Assembly: GCA_040905905.1 (NCBI GenBank)
Contig: JBBDQN010000012.1
Coordinates: 1 to 52,244, forward strand
Length of the DNA stretch: 52,244 nt
Direction: 5' to 3'
Origin: JAICND01 sp040905905
GTDB lineage: Bacteria > Actinomycetota > Acidimicrobiia > Spongiisociales > ZC4RG35
Position 1 is the first letter of the stretch; the number at the start of each line of letters is the position of its first letter. The translations under genes were made by a program, and so were the position numbers. The notes beneath the pieces are model-generated. The model saw only the letters and a program-made list of their open reading frames with translations, did no database searches and had not been told where the DNA came from. Shown piece by piece: positions 1-7,855 of this stretch.

Positions 1-62
1 TCGCCATCCGGGAAGGTGGACGGACCGTCGGCGCCGGCCGGGTAACCAAAATCTCGAAGTAG
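1..62 (+). CDS. tuf: Elongation factor Tu, C-terminal end (partial)
   Basis: Only the last 19 codons and the TAG stop (60-62) are inside the window. They read AIREGGRTVGAGRVTKISK, the typical EF-Tu C-terminus, in which the G-R-T-V-G-A-G-V core belongs to beta-barrel domain III that contacts aminoacyl-tRNA. EF-Tu is the GTPase that delivers aminoacyl-tRNA to the ribosome. Its place directly upstream of rpsJ is the standard str-S10 junction in bacteria. The gene begins outside the window, so nothing can be said about its start or regulation. Confidence 0.93.
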   Translation, partial: AIREGGRTVGAGRVTKISK

Positions 63-91
63 ACCAACAAACGAATTGAGTTGAGCAAGAG

Positions 92-400
92 ATGGCAGAG
101 CAGAAGATTCGAATCCGGTTGAAGGCCTACGACCACCAGGTCGTGGACGAGTCTTCGCGGAAAATCGCCGAGACGGTGATTCGCACTCAGGCCAAAATCC
201 GGGGTCCGATTCCCCTGCCCACAGAGATCCACCGCTACTGCGTGATTCGGGGACCACACGTGGACAAAGACTCGCGTGAACACTTCGAAATGCGGATCCA
301 CAAGCGCCTCATCGACATCCTCGATCCGACTCCAAAGACCGTGGACTCTTTGATGCGTCTCGACCTTCCGGCCGGGGTGGAAGTGGAGATAAAACTGTGA
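92..400 (+). CDS. rpsJ: 30S ribosomal protein S10
   Basis: A 102-residue protein of normal S10 length. The family signature (IRGPIPLPTE followed by HVDKDSREHFEMR) is intact. S10 sits in the head of the 30S subunit and also pairs with NusB in transcription antitermination. It opens the S10 block, 29 bp after the tuf stop. Its TGA overlaps the GTG of rplC by 4 bp, which points to translational coupling. Nothing is unusual. Confidence 0.97.
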   Translation: MAEQKIRIRLKAYDHQVVDESSRKIAETVIRTQAKIRGPIPLPTEIHRYCVIRGPHVDKDSREHFEMRIHKRLIDILDPTPKTVDSLMRLDLPAGVEVEIKL

Positions 401-1032
401 ACGCCATCCTCGGAGAGAAGTTGGGGATGACCCAGATCTTCGATGACCAGGCCCGGGCCATTCCGGTCACCGTCATCAAGGCCGGGCCATGCCAGATCGT
501 CCAGGTCAAGACCGAGGAGACCGACGGCTACTCCTCGGTGCAGCTGGCCTTTGGCGACATCAAGCCCTCCCGCGTGACCGAACCGGTCAAAGGTCATTTC
601 GAGAAGGCCGGAGTGACGCCAACTCGTCATCTGGTGGAGGTGCGGGTCAGCGATCCCGACTCCTACCAGGTGGGCCAGGAGATCAACATCTCCGACGTGT
701 TCGCCAAAGGAGTCCTCGCCGACGTAACCGGCATCTCCAAGGGCAAAGGATTTCAGGGCGTGATGAAGCGACACAACTTCTCCGGCCAGGGTGCTGCGCA
801 TGGCACCCACAAGAAGCACCGCGCCCCGGGGTCGATTGGCGCCTGTGCCACTCCCGCCCGCGTCTTCAAAGGCAGCCGTATGGCCGGGAGGATGGGAGGC
901 GACCGGGTCACCACGCTCAACCTGCGGGTGGTCGAGATCGACTCGGAGCGCAATCTGCTGCTGCTGATGGGGGCGGTGCCGGGCCCCAATGGTTCGCTTG
1001 TGTTGATTCGAGAAGCTGTCAAGGCTCTATGA
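397..1032 (+). CDS. rplC: 50S ribosomal protein L3
   Basis: A 211-residue L3 starting at a GTG that overlaps the rpsJ stop. It begins NAILGEKLGMTQIFD and keeps the central loop (GKGFQGVMKRHNFSGQGAAHGTHKKHR), which reaches toward the peptidyl-transferase centre and carries the glutamine that is N5-methylated in other bacteria. L3 is a primary 23S rRNA binding protein that nucleates 50S assembly. Its stop overlaps the rplD start as ATGA. Confidence 0.97.
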   Translation: MNAILGEKLGMTQIFDDQARAIPVTVIKAGPCQIVQVKTEETDGYSSVQLAFGDIKPSRVTEPVKGHFEKAGVTPTRHLVEVRVSDPDSYQVGQEINISDVFAKGVLADVTGISKGKGFQGVMKRHNFSGQGAAHGTHKKHRAPGSIGACATPARVFKGSRMAGRMGGDRVTTLNLRVVEIDSERNLLLLMGAVPGPNGSLVLIREAVKAL

Positions 1033-1697
1033 GCGACGTCAAAGCGCTCTTGTTCAACTCCGAAGGCGGAAGCCTCGGTGACATCGCGCTCGACCCGGAA
1101 GTCTTCGGCATCGAGCCGAATCGAGATGTGCTTCATCAGGTGATCACCGCCCAGTTGGCCGGGGCCAGGTTGGGGACCCACAAGACCAAAACCAGAGCCG
1201 AGGTGAGGGGCGGAGGGGCCAAGCCCTGGCGTCAGAAGGGCACGGGCCGGGCTCGTCATGGCTCGATTCGGTCGCCAATCTGGCGGGGAGGCGGCGTGGC
1301 TCACGGGCCGGAGCCCCGCGACCACGGCCAACGGACCCCCAAGAAGATGAAACGTTTAGCCCTCCGATCGGCCCTGTCGGCCCGGGCCTCCGAGGAGTCG
1401 GTCCTGGTGATCGATTCGTTCACTTGGAGCGAGCCCCGGACCAAGAACGCCACCAATCTGCTGGCAGCGGTTGGTGCCACCGGCAAGACCCTGGTGGTGC
1501 TGTCACCGACCGACATCAACGCCCAGTTGGCCTTTCGCAATCTGCCCCGGGTGCTGATCGCCGAGCCAGGCCATGTCACCGCCTATGACGTTCTCTGGGC
1601 CTCCCACCTGGTTTTCACTTCGCAAACGGTGAAGCAGGTAGCCGGCCAGAGCGCCTACGAGGTGTCCAAGTCCGACTTCGTGAAGGAAGACTCGTGA
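1029..1697 (+). CDS. rplD: 50S ribosomal protein L4
   Basis: The frame is open further upstream (from 489) inside rplC, but the real start is the ATG at 1029, which overlaps the L3 stop and gives the expected 222 residues. The extended loop that lines the exit tunnel (RGGGAKPWRQKGTGRARHGS) is present at about residues 60-80. L4 binds 23S rRNA domain I; in E. coli it also represses its own operon, which is not shown here. It is followed by rplW with a 1-4 bp overlap. Confidence 0.96.
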   Translation: MSDVKALLFNSEGGSLGDIALDPEVFGIEPNRDVLHQVITAQLAGARLGTHKTKTRAEVRGGGAKPWRQKGTGRARHGSIRSPIWRGGGVAHGPEPRDHGQRTPKKMKRLALRSALSARASEESVLVIDSFTWSEPRTKNATNLLAAVGATGKTLVVLSPTDINAQLAFRNLPRVLIAEPGHVTAYDVLWASHLVFTSQTVKQVAGQSAYEVSKSDFVKEDS

Positions 1698-1984
1698 TGA
1701 AAAACCCCCGCGACATCATCATCGCGCCGGTGGTCTCCGAGAAGTCCTATGACTTGATCGAGAAGACCAACACCTACACCTTCGAGGTCGACCGTCGCTC
1801 GAACAAGAGCGAGATCAAGGATGCGGTCCAGGACATATTTGCGGTTGCAGTTGTATCGGTGAACACCCAGAACCGGATCGGCAAGATGAAGCGCACGGGT
1901 CGGGTGGTGGGTCGGCGCAACCACGTCAAGCGGGCCCTAGTCACTCTCGCCTCCGGCGACAGCATCGACTTGTTCGGGATCTAA
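1694..1984 (+). CDS. rplW: 50S ribosomal protein L23
   Basis: About 96 residues of a typical L23, located at the tunnel exit where trigger factor and SRP dock. The body starts KNPRDIIIAPVVSEKSYDLIE and ends with the conserved RNRIGKMKRTGR-type rRNA-binding loop. Two adjacent starts are possible: GTG at 1694 (4 bp overlap with rplD) or ATG at 1697 (1 bp overlap, TGATG). The ATG start would be the more common arrangement. The protein is otherwise ordinary. Confidence 0.95.
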   Translation: MMKNPRDIIIAPVVSEKSYDLIEKTNTYTFEVDRRSNKSEIKDAVQDIFAVAVVSVNTQNRIGKMKRTGRVVGRRNHVKRALVTLASGDSIDLFGI

Positions 1985-1997
1985 CGGGATAGATGAA

Positions 1998-2831
1998 GTG
2001 GCAATAAAGAGCAGAAAACCGACATCGCCGGGGCGCCGTTTTCAAACGGTCTCCGACTTCGTCGAGGTGACGAAGTCCGAACCTGAGAAGTCGTTGATCG
2101 CCTCCAAGAACTCGACAGGCGGCCGGAACTCCTATGGCCGGGTGACTTCGCGCCACCGCGGTGGTGGCAACAAGAACCGCTATCGCATCATCGATTTCAA
2201 ACGGCGCAAAGACGGCATTCCCGCTCGCGTCGCCGCCGTGGAATATGACCCGAACCGCAACGCCCGCATCGCTTTGTTGCATTACGCCGACGGGGAGAAG
2301 ACCTACATCCTGGCCCCGGTCGGTCTCAAGGTGGGAGACCAGGTCAGGTCCGGGTCCGGCGCCGACATCCGACCCGGCAACGCCCTCCCTCTTCGCAACA
2401 TCCCTGCCGGTACCACCGTCCACGCCATCGAGCTCCGCCCCGAGGGTGGGGCCAAGATGGCCCGATCGGCCGGCACCGGGGTCCAGCTCATGTCGAAGGA
2501 AAACGATCAGGCGCTGCTGCGGCTGCCATCGGGTGAGATGCGAGTAGTCCCCCTCGACTGTCGAGCGACCATCGGCCAGGTCGGCAATACCGAAGCAGAG
2601 TTGATCAAGGTCGGCAAAGCCGGGCGCAACCGGTGGAAGGGGATCCGTCCCCAGACCCGCGGGGTCGCCATGAACCCGGTCGATCATCCTCTTGGTGGTG
2701 GTGAAGGCAAGTCATCCGGCGGCCGCCACCCGACCAGCCCCTGGGGGAAAAAGGAAGGCCGGACCCGTAAAAAGAAGAAGTCAAGCAACAAGTCCATCGT
2801 GCGGCGTCGGTCGAACAGTGGGCGGAGGTAA
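1998..2831 (+). CDS. rplB: 50S ribosomal protein L2
   Basis: A 277-residue L2 with a GTG start. It has the N-terminal OB-like domain, the SH3-like domain, and the C-terminal RGVAMNPVDHPLGGGEGKSS stretch, whose histidine lies close to the peptidyl-transferase centre. The tail is very basic (KKKKSSNKSIVRRRSNSGRR), as usual in this family. The preceding gap (1985-1997) is only 13 bp, so it is read with the rest of the operon. Confidence 0.97.
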   Translation: MAIKSRKPTSPGRRFQTVSDFVEVTKSEPEKSLIASKNSTGGRNSYGRVTSRHRGGGNKNRYRIIDFKRRKDGIPARVAAVEYDPNRNARIALLHYADGEKTYILAPVGLKVGDQVRSGSGADIRPGNALPLRNIPAGTTVHAIELRPEGGAKMARSAGTGVQLMSKENDQALLRLPSGEMRVVPLDCRATIGQVGNTEAELIKVGKAGRNRWKGIRPQTRGVAMNPVDHPLGGGEGKSSGGRHPTSPWGKKEGRTRKKKKSSNKSIVRRRSNSGRR

Positions 2832-2837
2832 GAGGTA

Positions 2838-3122
2838 ATGGCACGCAGTCTGTCCAAAGGCCCCTTCGTCGACGACCACCTGATGGCCAAGGTCGACGAG
2901 CTCAACCGCAAGGGCGAGAAGAGGGTGATCCGCACCTGGAGCCGCCGTTCCACGGTCGTGCCGGAGATGGTTGGCCACACCATCGCGGTACACGACGGTC
3001 GCAAACACGTGCCGGTCTTTGTGACCGAGTCGATGGTGGGCCACAAGCTGGGGGAGTTTGCTCCGACCCGGACCTTCCGGGGCCACTCCGGCAAGAGGGA
3101 AAAGGCGGTGAAGCGGACATGA
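2838..3122 (+). CDS. rpsS: 30S ribosomal protein S19
   Basis: A 94-residue S19 with the diagnostic start RSLSKGPFVDDHLMAKV and the conserved KLGEFAPTRTFRGH block near the C-terminus. S19 forms a complex with S13 in the 30S head and contacts tRNA in the A/P region. The preceding bases contain AGAGGT as a ribosome binding site. The TGA stop overlaps the rplV ATG by 4 bp. Confidence 0.97.
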   Translation: MARSLSKGPFVDDHLMAKVDELNRKGEKRVIRTWSRRSTVVPEMVGHTIAVHDGRKHVPVFVTESMVGHKLGEFAPTRTFRGHSGKREKAVKRT

Positions 3123-3466
3123 AGGTGGCAGCGCATGCCAAGTACATCCGCGAGCCAGCGAGCAAGGTGCGGCTGGTTCTCGATCTGGTCCGCGGTCTGC
3201 CCGTCGATGATGCCCGGGCGGTCCTGGCCATGACGCCCCGGGGTGCCGCCGAGCCGGTCGGCAAGGTTCTCGATTCGGCCATCGCCAATGCCGAGCACAA
3301 CCACGCTCTCGACGCCGAGGTCCTCGTGGTGGCGGAAGCATTTGCCAACGAGGGACCCACCCTGCGTCGTTTTCGCCCGCGGGCACGTGGTCGCTCGACC
3401 AGGATCCGGAAACGAACCAGCCATATAACGATCGTGGTCTCTGACCAGAACGAGGAGAACGTTTAA
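3119..3466 (+). CDS. rplV: 50S ribosomal protein L22
   Basis: A 115-residue L22. The conserved N-terminal segment (AKYIREPASKVRLVLDLVRG) and the tunnel-lining beta-hairpin with its tip RRFRPRARGRSTRIRKRTSH are present. L22 forms part of the exit-tunnel constriction with L4, where macrolides bind. The stop TAA shares its last base with the rpsC ATG. Confidence 0.96.
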   Translation: MKVAAHAKYIREPASKVRLVLDLVRGLPVDDARAVLAMTPRGAAEPVGKVLDSAIANAEHNHALDAEVLVVAEAFANEGPTLRRFRPRARGRSTRIRKRTSHITIVVSDQNEENV

Positions 3467-4578
3467 TGGGACAGAAGACCCACCCCTATCTCTTCCGGAT
3501 CGGCACCACCAACGACTGGAAGTCGAAGTGGTACTCCGACAAGGACTACGTCGTCCTCGTCAACGAGGACTGGAAGATCCGCGACTACCTGCGTGGCGAA
3601 CTGACCCGGGGTGCTGTCTCACGGATTGACATCGAGCGGACCCGGGACCGGGTGGTGGTGGAGATCCAAACCGCTCGCCCCGGAGTGGTGATCGGCCGTA
3701 AGGGCGCCGAGGCCGAACGATTGCGGACGGGGCTGGAGAACCTCGCCAGCAAACCGGTCAAGCTCAACATCACCGAGATCAAAGATCCTGACCTCGATGC
3801 CCAGCTTCTCGCCCAGGGGATCGCCGATCAGCTCGAGAATCGCGTCGCCTTCCGGCGGGCCATGAAACGAGCAGTGGCTTCGGCTCTCAAGGCAGGAGCC
3901 GAAGGGGTCAGAGTCGAATGTAACGGCCGTCTCGGCGGGGCCGATATGGGCCGTCGTGAGTGGTACCGGGAAGGTCGGGTCCCTCTCCACACCCTCCGGG
4001 CCGACATCGACTACGGCACCTCCACCGCCCGCACCACGGTCGGCGCGATTGGTGTGAAGGTTTGGGTCTATCGGGGTGACATCGTCGGGGGTTTGGCAGC
4101 CTCCCGCGAGAAGATCGCCGCCGAGGCAGCTCTTGCGACCGGGGGCCCGGCTCGCCGGTCCGCGCCGGCCAAGGCTCGAGCCGAGCAGGCAGTGGGTCGT
4201 GATAAAATGCCCCGGCTCATCGAGGCTGGTGGTGGCAAACGCCTCATCGAGGCCGGAGGGGGCAAGCGTGAACCGGGCCGGCGTCTGATCGAAGCCGGCG
4301 GTGGCCGCAGAATCACCGCAGAAGAGGCCGAGATCGAATACCGGACGGCGCGCGAAGAAGTCGTGCCCGACCAAGATCCGTCCGCCACGCCGTCCCTTGA
4401 GGCCGGGGCTGAGGTCGATCCTGCACTGGTCGATTCTGCTTTGGCGGTGGGCGAGGTCGACCAGCCCGAGGCACCAGAGGCCGTGGCCGCTCCGCCAGCG
4501 CCTGCGACCGAGGAGGCCGATGCCGGTGACGGTGACGGTGCTGAGGTCCGTGACGATGCCGGGAAGGAAGAGGAATAG
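3466..4578 (+). CDS. rpsC: 30S ribosomal protein S3 with long repeat-bearing C-terminal extension
   Basis: Residues 1 to about 215 are a normal S3: an N-terminal KH domain with VVIGRKGAEAERLR, then the C-terminal domain with GRLGGADMGRREWYREGRVPL. S3 lines the mRNA entry channel. At 370 residues the protein is more than 100 longer than most bacterial S3. The extra part is first basic and Ala-rich. It then holds three copies of RLIEAGGGK/R (residues 250-258, 259-267 and 273-281), and ends in about 80 very acidic, Ala/Pro/Glu-rich residues (ending DAGKEEE). The frame is continuous into the rplP spacer, so this is not a fusion to a known domain. Repeat function is unknown. Confidence 0.95.
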   Translation: MGQKTHPYLFRIGTTNDWKSKWYSDKDYVVLVNEDWKIRDYLRGELTRGAVSRIDIERTRDRVVVEIQTARPGVVIGRKGAEAERLRTGLENLASKPVKLNITEIKDPDLDAQLLAQGIADQLENRVAFRRAMKRAVASALKAGAEGVRVECNGRLGGADMGRREWYREGRVPLHTLRADIDYGTSTARTTVGAIGVKVWVYRGDIVGGLAASREKIAAEAALATGGPARRSAPAKARAEQAVGRDKMPRLIEAGGGKRLIEAGGGKREPGRRLIEAGGGRRITAEEAEIEYRTAREEVVPDQDPSATPSLEAGAEVDPALVDSALAVGEVDQPEAPEAVAAPPAPATEEADAGDGDGAEVRDDAGKEEE

Positions 4579-4581
4579 TCC

Positions 4582-4995
4582 ATGTTGATGCCCAAGCGCA
4601 CGAAGCACCGCAAGGTGCATCGCGGCCGGAGGAGCGGTCCTGCCAAAGGTGGCACGGTCGTCAACTTCGGTGAGTTTGGGCTGCAAGCACTGGAGTCAGC
4701 CTGGATCACCGCCCGTCAGATCGAGGCGGCCCGTATCACCATCTCGCGCACCATCAAACGTGGCGGCAAGGTGTGGATCACTATCTTTCCCGACAAGCCC
4801 GTCACCATGAAGCCGGCCGAAACCCGCATGGGTTCTGGCAAGGGAAACCCTGAGTTCTGGGTGGCGGTGGTCAAGCCCGGCCGGGTCATGTTCGAGCTGG
4901 CCGGCGTGCCCGAGGAACTTGCCCGAGATGCCCTGCGCCGGGCCGGTCACAAGCTGCCGATCCGGACGCGTTTTGTTACCCGGGAGAACATGTGA
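4582..4995 (+). CDS. rplP: 50S ribosomal protein L16
   Basis: A 137-residue L16. It starts MLMPKRTKHRKVHRGR, so either ATG 4582 or ATG 4588 could be used; homologues normally begin at the second. The conserved EARITISRTIKRGGKVWI-like region and the GSGKGNPEFWVAVVKPGR loop are present. The loop contacts the A-site tRNA elbow region. L16 joins late in 50S assembly. The gene overlaps rpmC by 4 bp. Confidence 0.96.
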   Translation: MLMPKRTKHRKVHRGRRSGPAKGGTVVNFGEFGLQALESAWITARQIEAARITISRTIKRGGKVWITIFPDKPVTMKPAETRMGSGKGNPEFWVAVVKPGRVMFELAGVPEELARDALRRAGHKLPIRTRFVTRENM

Positions 4996-5237
4996 AAGCC
5001 GCTGAGCTCCGCGAGCTCACCGCCAACGAGTTGGAGGTCAAGCTGGGCGAGGCCAAGGCCGAGCTGTTCAACCTGCGTTTTCAGCTCGCCACCAACCAAC
5101 TCGACAACACCGCCCGCCTCAGCGTGGTTCGCCGGGAGATTGCCCGGATCGCCACCGTGATCCGTGAACAGGAGCTGGAGGCATGGCGGCTAAGCCAAAC
5201 GGAAGACGGAAGTCGGAAGGCGGAAGCTAGCAAATGA
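4992..5237 (+). CDS. rpmC: 50S ribosomal protein L29
   Basis: L29 starts at GTG 4992 and has the two-helix family fold: AAELRELTANELEVKLGEAK, then LFNLRFQLATNQLDN and VRREIARIATVIRE. The normal protein ends around residue 68. Here about a dozen further residues (TEDGSRKAEASK) are encoded by a purine-rich short repeat at 5200-5227, whose relatives occur near 11501 and 15381. L29 sits beside L23 at the tunnel exit. The stop overlaps the rpsQ ATG. Confidence 0.94.
   Translation: MKAAELRELTANELEVKLGEAKAELFNLRFQLATNQLDNTARLSVVRREIARIATVIREQELEAWRLSQTEDGSRKAEASK
5200..5227 (+). repeat. Type B short repeat (GGAAGTCGGAAGGCGGAAG family), copy 1
   Basis: A tandem-like run of GGAAG units separated by CGG/GTC/AC, lying inside the 3' end of rpmC and translated as its tail. 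Very similar runs are at 15381-15411 (same strand) and 11501-11537 (opposite orientation). All three are at gene junctions of the ribosomal cluster. Confidence 0.6.
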
Positions 5238-5497
5238 GTACTGAGGAAAGAGGCCGCCGGAAGATCAGGGTCGGTGTGGTCGTCTCTGACGGTCGCGACA
5301 AAACCGTCACGGTGGAGGTTCCGAGCTCGTTCAACCATCCTCGTTATGACAAGCTGGTTCGTCGCTCCACCAAGCTCCATGTGCACGATGAAACCAACGA
5401 CGCCAAGGTGGGCGACACCGTTCGCATCGCCGAGACCCGTCCCATATCGAAACAGAAGCGGTGGCGGGTGGTCGAAGTCGTGGAGCGGGCCCGATGA
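5234..5497 (+). CDS. rpsQ: 30S ribosomal protein S17
   Basis: An 87-residue S17, an OB-fold protein that binds 16S rRNA helix 11. Conserved features include GVVVSDGRDKTVTVEV near the N-terminus and HPRYDKLVRRSTKLHVHDE, then the VGDTVRIAETRPISKQKRWRVVEV block. It is the last gene of the S10 block. It ends with TGA inside the rplN start, in the common ATGA arrangement. Confidence 0.96.
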   Translation: MSTEERGRRKIRVGVVVSDGRDKTVTVEVPSSFNHPRYDKLVRRSTKLHVHDETNDAKVGDTVRIAETRPISKQKRWRVVEVVERAR

Positions 5498-5862
5498 TCC
5501 AGCAGGAGAGCCGGCTCAAGGTGGCTGACAACACCGGCGCACGTGAGGTGTTGTGCATCCGGGTCCTCGGAGGGTCCACCCGGCGCTACGCGGGGATCGG
5601 TGATGTCATCGTGGCCGCGGTGAAGGATGCCATCCCCGGTGGCAGCGTCAAAAAGGGCGAGGTGGTCAGGGCGGTGGTGGTCCGCACTCGCAAGGCGGCT
5701 CGTCGCCTCGACGGCACCTACATCCGCTTTGACGACAACGCCTGCGTCATCATCGACAACAATCGTCAGCCCCGCGGCACCCGCATCTTCGGTCCGGTCG
5801 CCCGCGAACTGCGCGACAAGAAATTTATGCGAATCGTTTCGCTTGCTCCCGAGGTGATCTGA
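5494..5862 (+). CDS. rplN: 50S ribosomal protein L14
   Basis: The ATG at 5494 gives exactly 122 residues, the invariant L14 length. A longer reading from 5461 would overlap rpsQ and is not needed. The protein starts MIQQESRLKVADNTGAREV and carries the RRYAGIGDVIVAAVKDA region. L14 forms bridge B8 with the 30S subunit and is the binding site of RsfS. It opens the spc block and is followed by rplX with a 1-bp TGATG overlap. Confidence 0.97.
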   Translation: MIQQESRLKVADNTGAREVLCIRVLGGSTRRYAGIGDVIVAAVKDAIPGGSVKKGEVVRAVVVRTRKAARRLDGTYIRFDDNACVIIDNNRQPRGTRIFGPVARELRDKKFMRIVSLAPEVI

Positions 5863-6167
5863 TGAGACTCCGTGACGGCGACAAGGTGAAGGTCATCTCC
5901 GGCAAAGACGCCGGCAAAGAGTCGCGCATCATCAAGGTCTTTCCGAAGAGCGATCAGGTGATCGTCGAGGGTGTCAACACTGCCAAACGTCATACCCGTC
6001 CCCGTGGCCAGACCATGCAGGGCGGCATTGTCGACAAGGACATGCCGATCCATGTTTCCAACGTCATGATCATGTGCGAGGACTGCGACCGCCCCGTCCG
6101 CATCAGCTATCGAACCGATGAGCACGGTAAGCACCGCGTCTGTCCCAAGTGTGGGAGTGATCTGTGA
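5862..6167 (+). CDS. rplX: 50S ribosomal protein L24, zinc-ribbon type
   Basis: A 101-residue L24 with an N-terminal KOW motif (DGDKVKVISGKDAGKESRIIKV) and the NTAKRHTRPRGQTMQGGI loop. The C-terminus has CEDC and CPKC pairs about 20 residues apart, the zinc-binding form of L24 that many lineages have lost. L24 initiates 50S assembly. The gene overlaps rplE by 4 bp. Confidence 0.96.
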   Translation: MRLRDGDKVKVISGKDAGKESRIIKVFPKSDQVIVEGVNTAKRHTRPRGQTMQGGIVDKDMPIHVSNVMIMCEDCDRPVRISYRTDEHGKHRVCPKCGSDL

Positions 6168-6724
6168 GCGTTCCCCGCCTCAAGACCGTCTACAACGACA
6201 CCATCGCCGCCCAGCTTCGCAAGGAGCTCGGTTTGGCCAACGCCATGGAGGTGCCCCGCCTCGAGAAGATCGTGGTGAACATGGGTGTGGGCGAGGCGGT
6301 CGGCGATCGTAAACAGATCGAGGCGGCCATGGATGAACTTTCGTTGATCACCGGTCAGCGCCCCCGTCTCAACAAGGCCCGCAAGTCGGTTGCAGGCTTC
6401 AAGGTCCGCGAAGGGATGGCGGTGGGCGCCACCGTGACCATGCGAGGGGCGCGCATGTGGGAGTTCTTCGACCGTTTGCTGGCCGTGGCAATCCCTCGTA
6501 TCCGTGACTTTCGGGGGCTCAACCCCCGCGCTTTCGATGGCGGGGGCAACTACAGCTTCGGAGTCACCGAGCAGCTGATCTTTCCCGAGATCGACTTCGA
6601 TCGGGTGACTTCGGTACGGGGTATGGACATCACCATCTGTACCACGGCCCTCAACGACGACCACGCCAAGGCGTTGCTCGACGCCTTCGGCTTTCCCTTC
6701 AGAAAACAAGAGCAGAGGGCTTAG
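6164..6724 (+). CDS. rplE: 50S ribosomal protein L5
   Basis: A 186-residue L5 with a GTG start. Conserved parts are PRLEKIVVNMGVGEA near residue 30, the RGARMWEFFDRLL segment, and GGGNYSFGVTEQLIFPEIDFD near the C-terminus. L5 forms the 5S RNP with L18 and 5S rRNA and contacts P-site tRNA. It is the usual neighbour between L24 and S14. Confidence 0.97.
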   Translation: MSVPRLKTVYNDTIAAQLRKELGLANAMEVPRLEKIVVNMGVGEAVGDRKQIEAAMDELSLITGQRPRLNKARKSVAGFKVREGMAVGATVTMRGARMWEFFDRLLAVAIPRIRDFRGLNPRAFDGGGNYSFGVTEQLIFPEIDFDRVTSVRGMDITICTTALNDDHAKALLDAFGFPFRKQEQRA

Positions 6725-6733
6725 GAGTACGCA

Positions 6734-6919
6734 GTGGCTAAGAAGTCGATCATCATCAGGTCTCAACGGAAGCCGAAGTTCAAGGTGCGCGGCTATACCC
6801 GCTGTCAGCGCTGCGGCCGGGCCCGGGCCTACTTGCGTGACTTCGGCATGTGCCGCATCTGTGTCCGTCAGCTCGCCCAGCGCGGCGAGCTCCCCGGTGT
6901 GAGAAAGGCCTCCCTGTAA
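6734..6919 (+). CDS. rpsN: 30S ribosomal protein S14, zinc-binding short form (type Z)
   Basis: 61 residues starting at GTG 6734, the short zinc form of S14 (about 60 residues, against about 100 for the zinc-free form). Four cysteines form CxxC-x12-CxxC: CQRC and CRIC. The motif GYTRCQRCGRARAYLRDFGMC is typical. A zinc-independent paralogue under Zur control may exist elsewhere in the genome, but it is not visible here. Confidence 0.96.
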   Translation: MAKKSIIIRSQRKPKFKVRGYTRCQRCGRARAYLRDFGMCRICVRQLAQRGELPGVRKASL

Positions 6920-7314
6920 TGATGACCGACCCGATTGCCGACATGCTCACCCGCATCCGCAATGCGGTGGCGGTGGGGCATGAGCGCGTCGAGATGCCAT
7001 CGTCGCAGTCGCGCGAGGCGGTAGCCCGGATTCTCGCCAGCGAGGGCTACGTGGACCGTTATGAAGTGTCCTCAGACCAAAAGAAACCCACCCTCACGGT
7101 GGTTCTGCGATACGGGCCCCGCCGTCTCCCGGCCATCTCCGGTTTGCGCCGGGTTTCACGTCCCGGCCACCGCGTGTATCGGGAAGCCGATCGTCTGCCC
7201 CGCGTTCAAGGAGGTCTGGGAGTGGCCGTGGTGTCGACTTCCCAGGGGATCCTTCCCGATCGGGAAGCCCGCCGACGCCGTCTCGGCGGCGAGATCGTGT
7301 GTGAGGTCTGGTGA
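6919..7314 (+). CDS. rpsH: 30S ribosomal protein S8
   Basis: The ATG at 6919 overlaps the S14 stop (TAATG), and a second ATG follows at 6922. The product is 131 residues and begins MMTDPIADMLTRIRNA, as expected. It ends with the conserved LGGEIVCEVW. S8 binds 16S rRNA helix 21 and in E. coli represses the spc operon. The internal segment GLRRVSRPGHRVYREADRLP is also conserved. Confidence 0.96.
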   Translation: MMTDPIADMLTRIRNAVAVGHERVEMPSSQSREAVARILASEGYVDRYEVSSDQKKPTLTVVLRYGPRRLPAISGLRRVSRPGHRVYREADRLPRVQGGLGVAVVSTSQGILPDREARRRRLGGEIVCEVW

Positions 7315-7315
7315 G

Positions 7316-7855
7316 ATGAGCCGCATCGGCAAAAAGCCCGTCCCGGTGCCCGCTGGAGTCGACATTTCGATCACCGGCCAGACCGTCGCGGTCAAAGGGC
7401 CTCGCGGGAGCCTTGAGCGCACCTTCACCGACCGGGTCGATCTCACCCTGGAAGATGGGAATGTGCTGGTGGCCCGCAAGGACGACGCCCGTGAATCCCG
7501 TGCCCTGCACGGACTGTCCCGGGCTCTCTTGGCCAACATGGTCATCGGGGTGGCTGAAGGTTTTCGTCGGGAGTTGTCCATCGTCGGCGTGGGTTATCGC
7601 GCCGCCCTCAAAGGGCCTGGAATCGAGCTGCAGTTGGGCTTTAGTCATCCCGTCCAGGTGACGGCTCCCGAGGGGATCTCATTCGAGGTGCCGGAGCCGA
7701 CCAGAGTGATCGTTTCCGGTATCGACAAGGAGCAGGTCGGCCAGGTCGCCGCCGACATCCGCAAACTTCGCCCACCCGAGCCCTACAAGGGCAAAGGAGT
7801 GCGATACATCAACGAACAGGTCCGGCGCAAAGCCGGCAAGGCCGGTAAACGATGA
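7316..7855 (+). CDS. rplF: 50S ribosomal protein L6
   Basis: The frame is open from 7061 within rpsH, but the ATG at 7316, one base after the S8 stop, gives the normal 179 residues starting SRIGKKPVPVPAGV. The duplicated L6 fold is present and the C-terminal signature PEPYKGKGVRYINEQVRRK is intact. L6 lies near the factor-binding centre. Confidence 0.97.
   Translation: MSRIGKKPVPVPAGVDISITGQTVAVKGPRGSLERTFTDRVDLTLEDGNVLVARKDDARESRALHGLSRALLANMVIGVAEGFRRELSIVGVGYRAALKGPGIELQLGFSHPVQVTAPEGISFEVPEPTRVIVSGIDKEQVGQVAADIRKLRPPEPYKGKGVRYINEQVRRKAGKAGKR

Noticed and set aside
235..819. Long minus-strand frames across the ribosomal cluster (for example this one, 194 codons)
   Set aside because: They are antisense shadows of S10/L3 and other confirmed genes in a GC-rich genome and have no family features.
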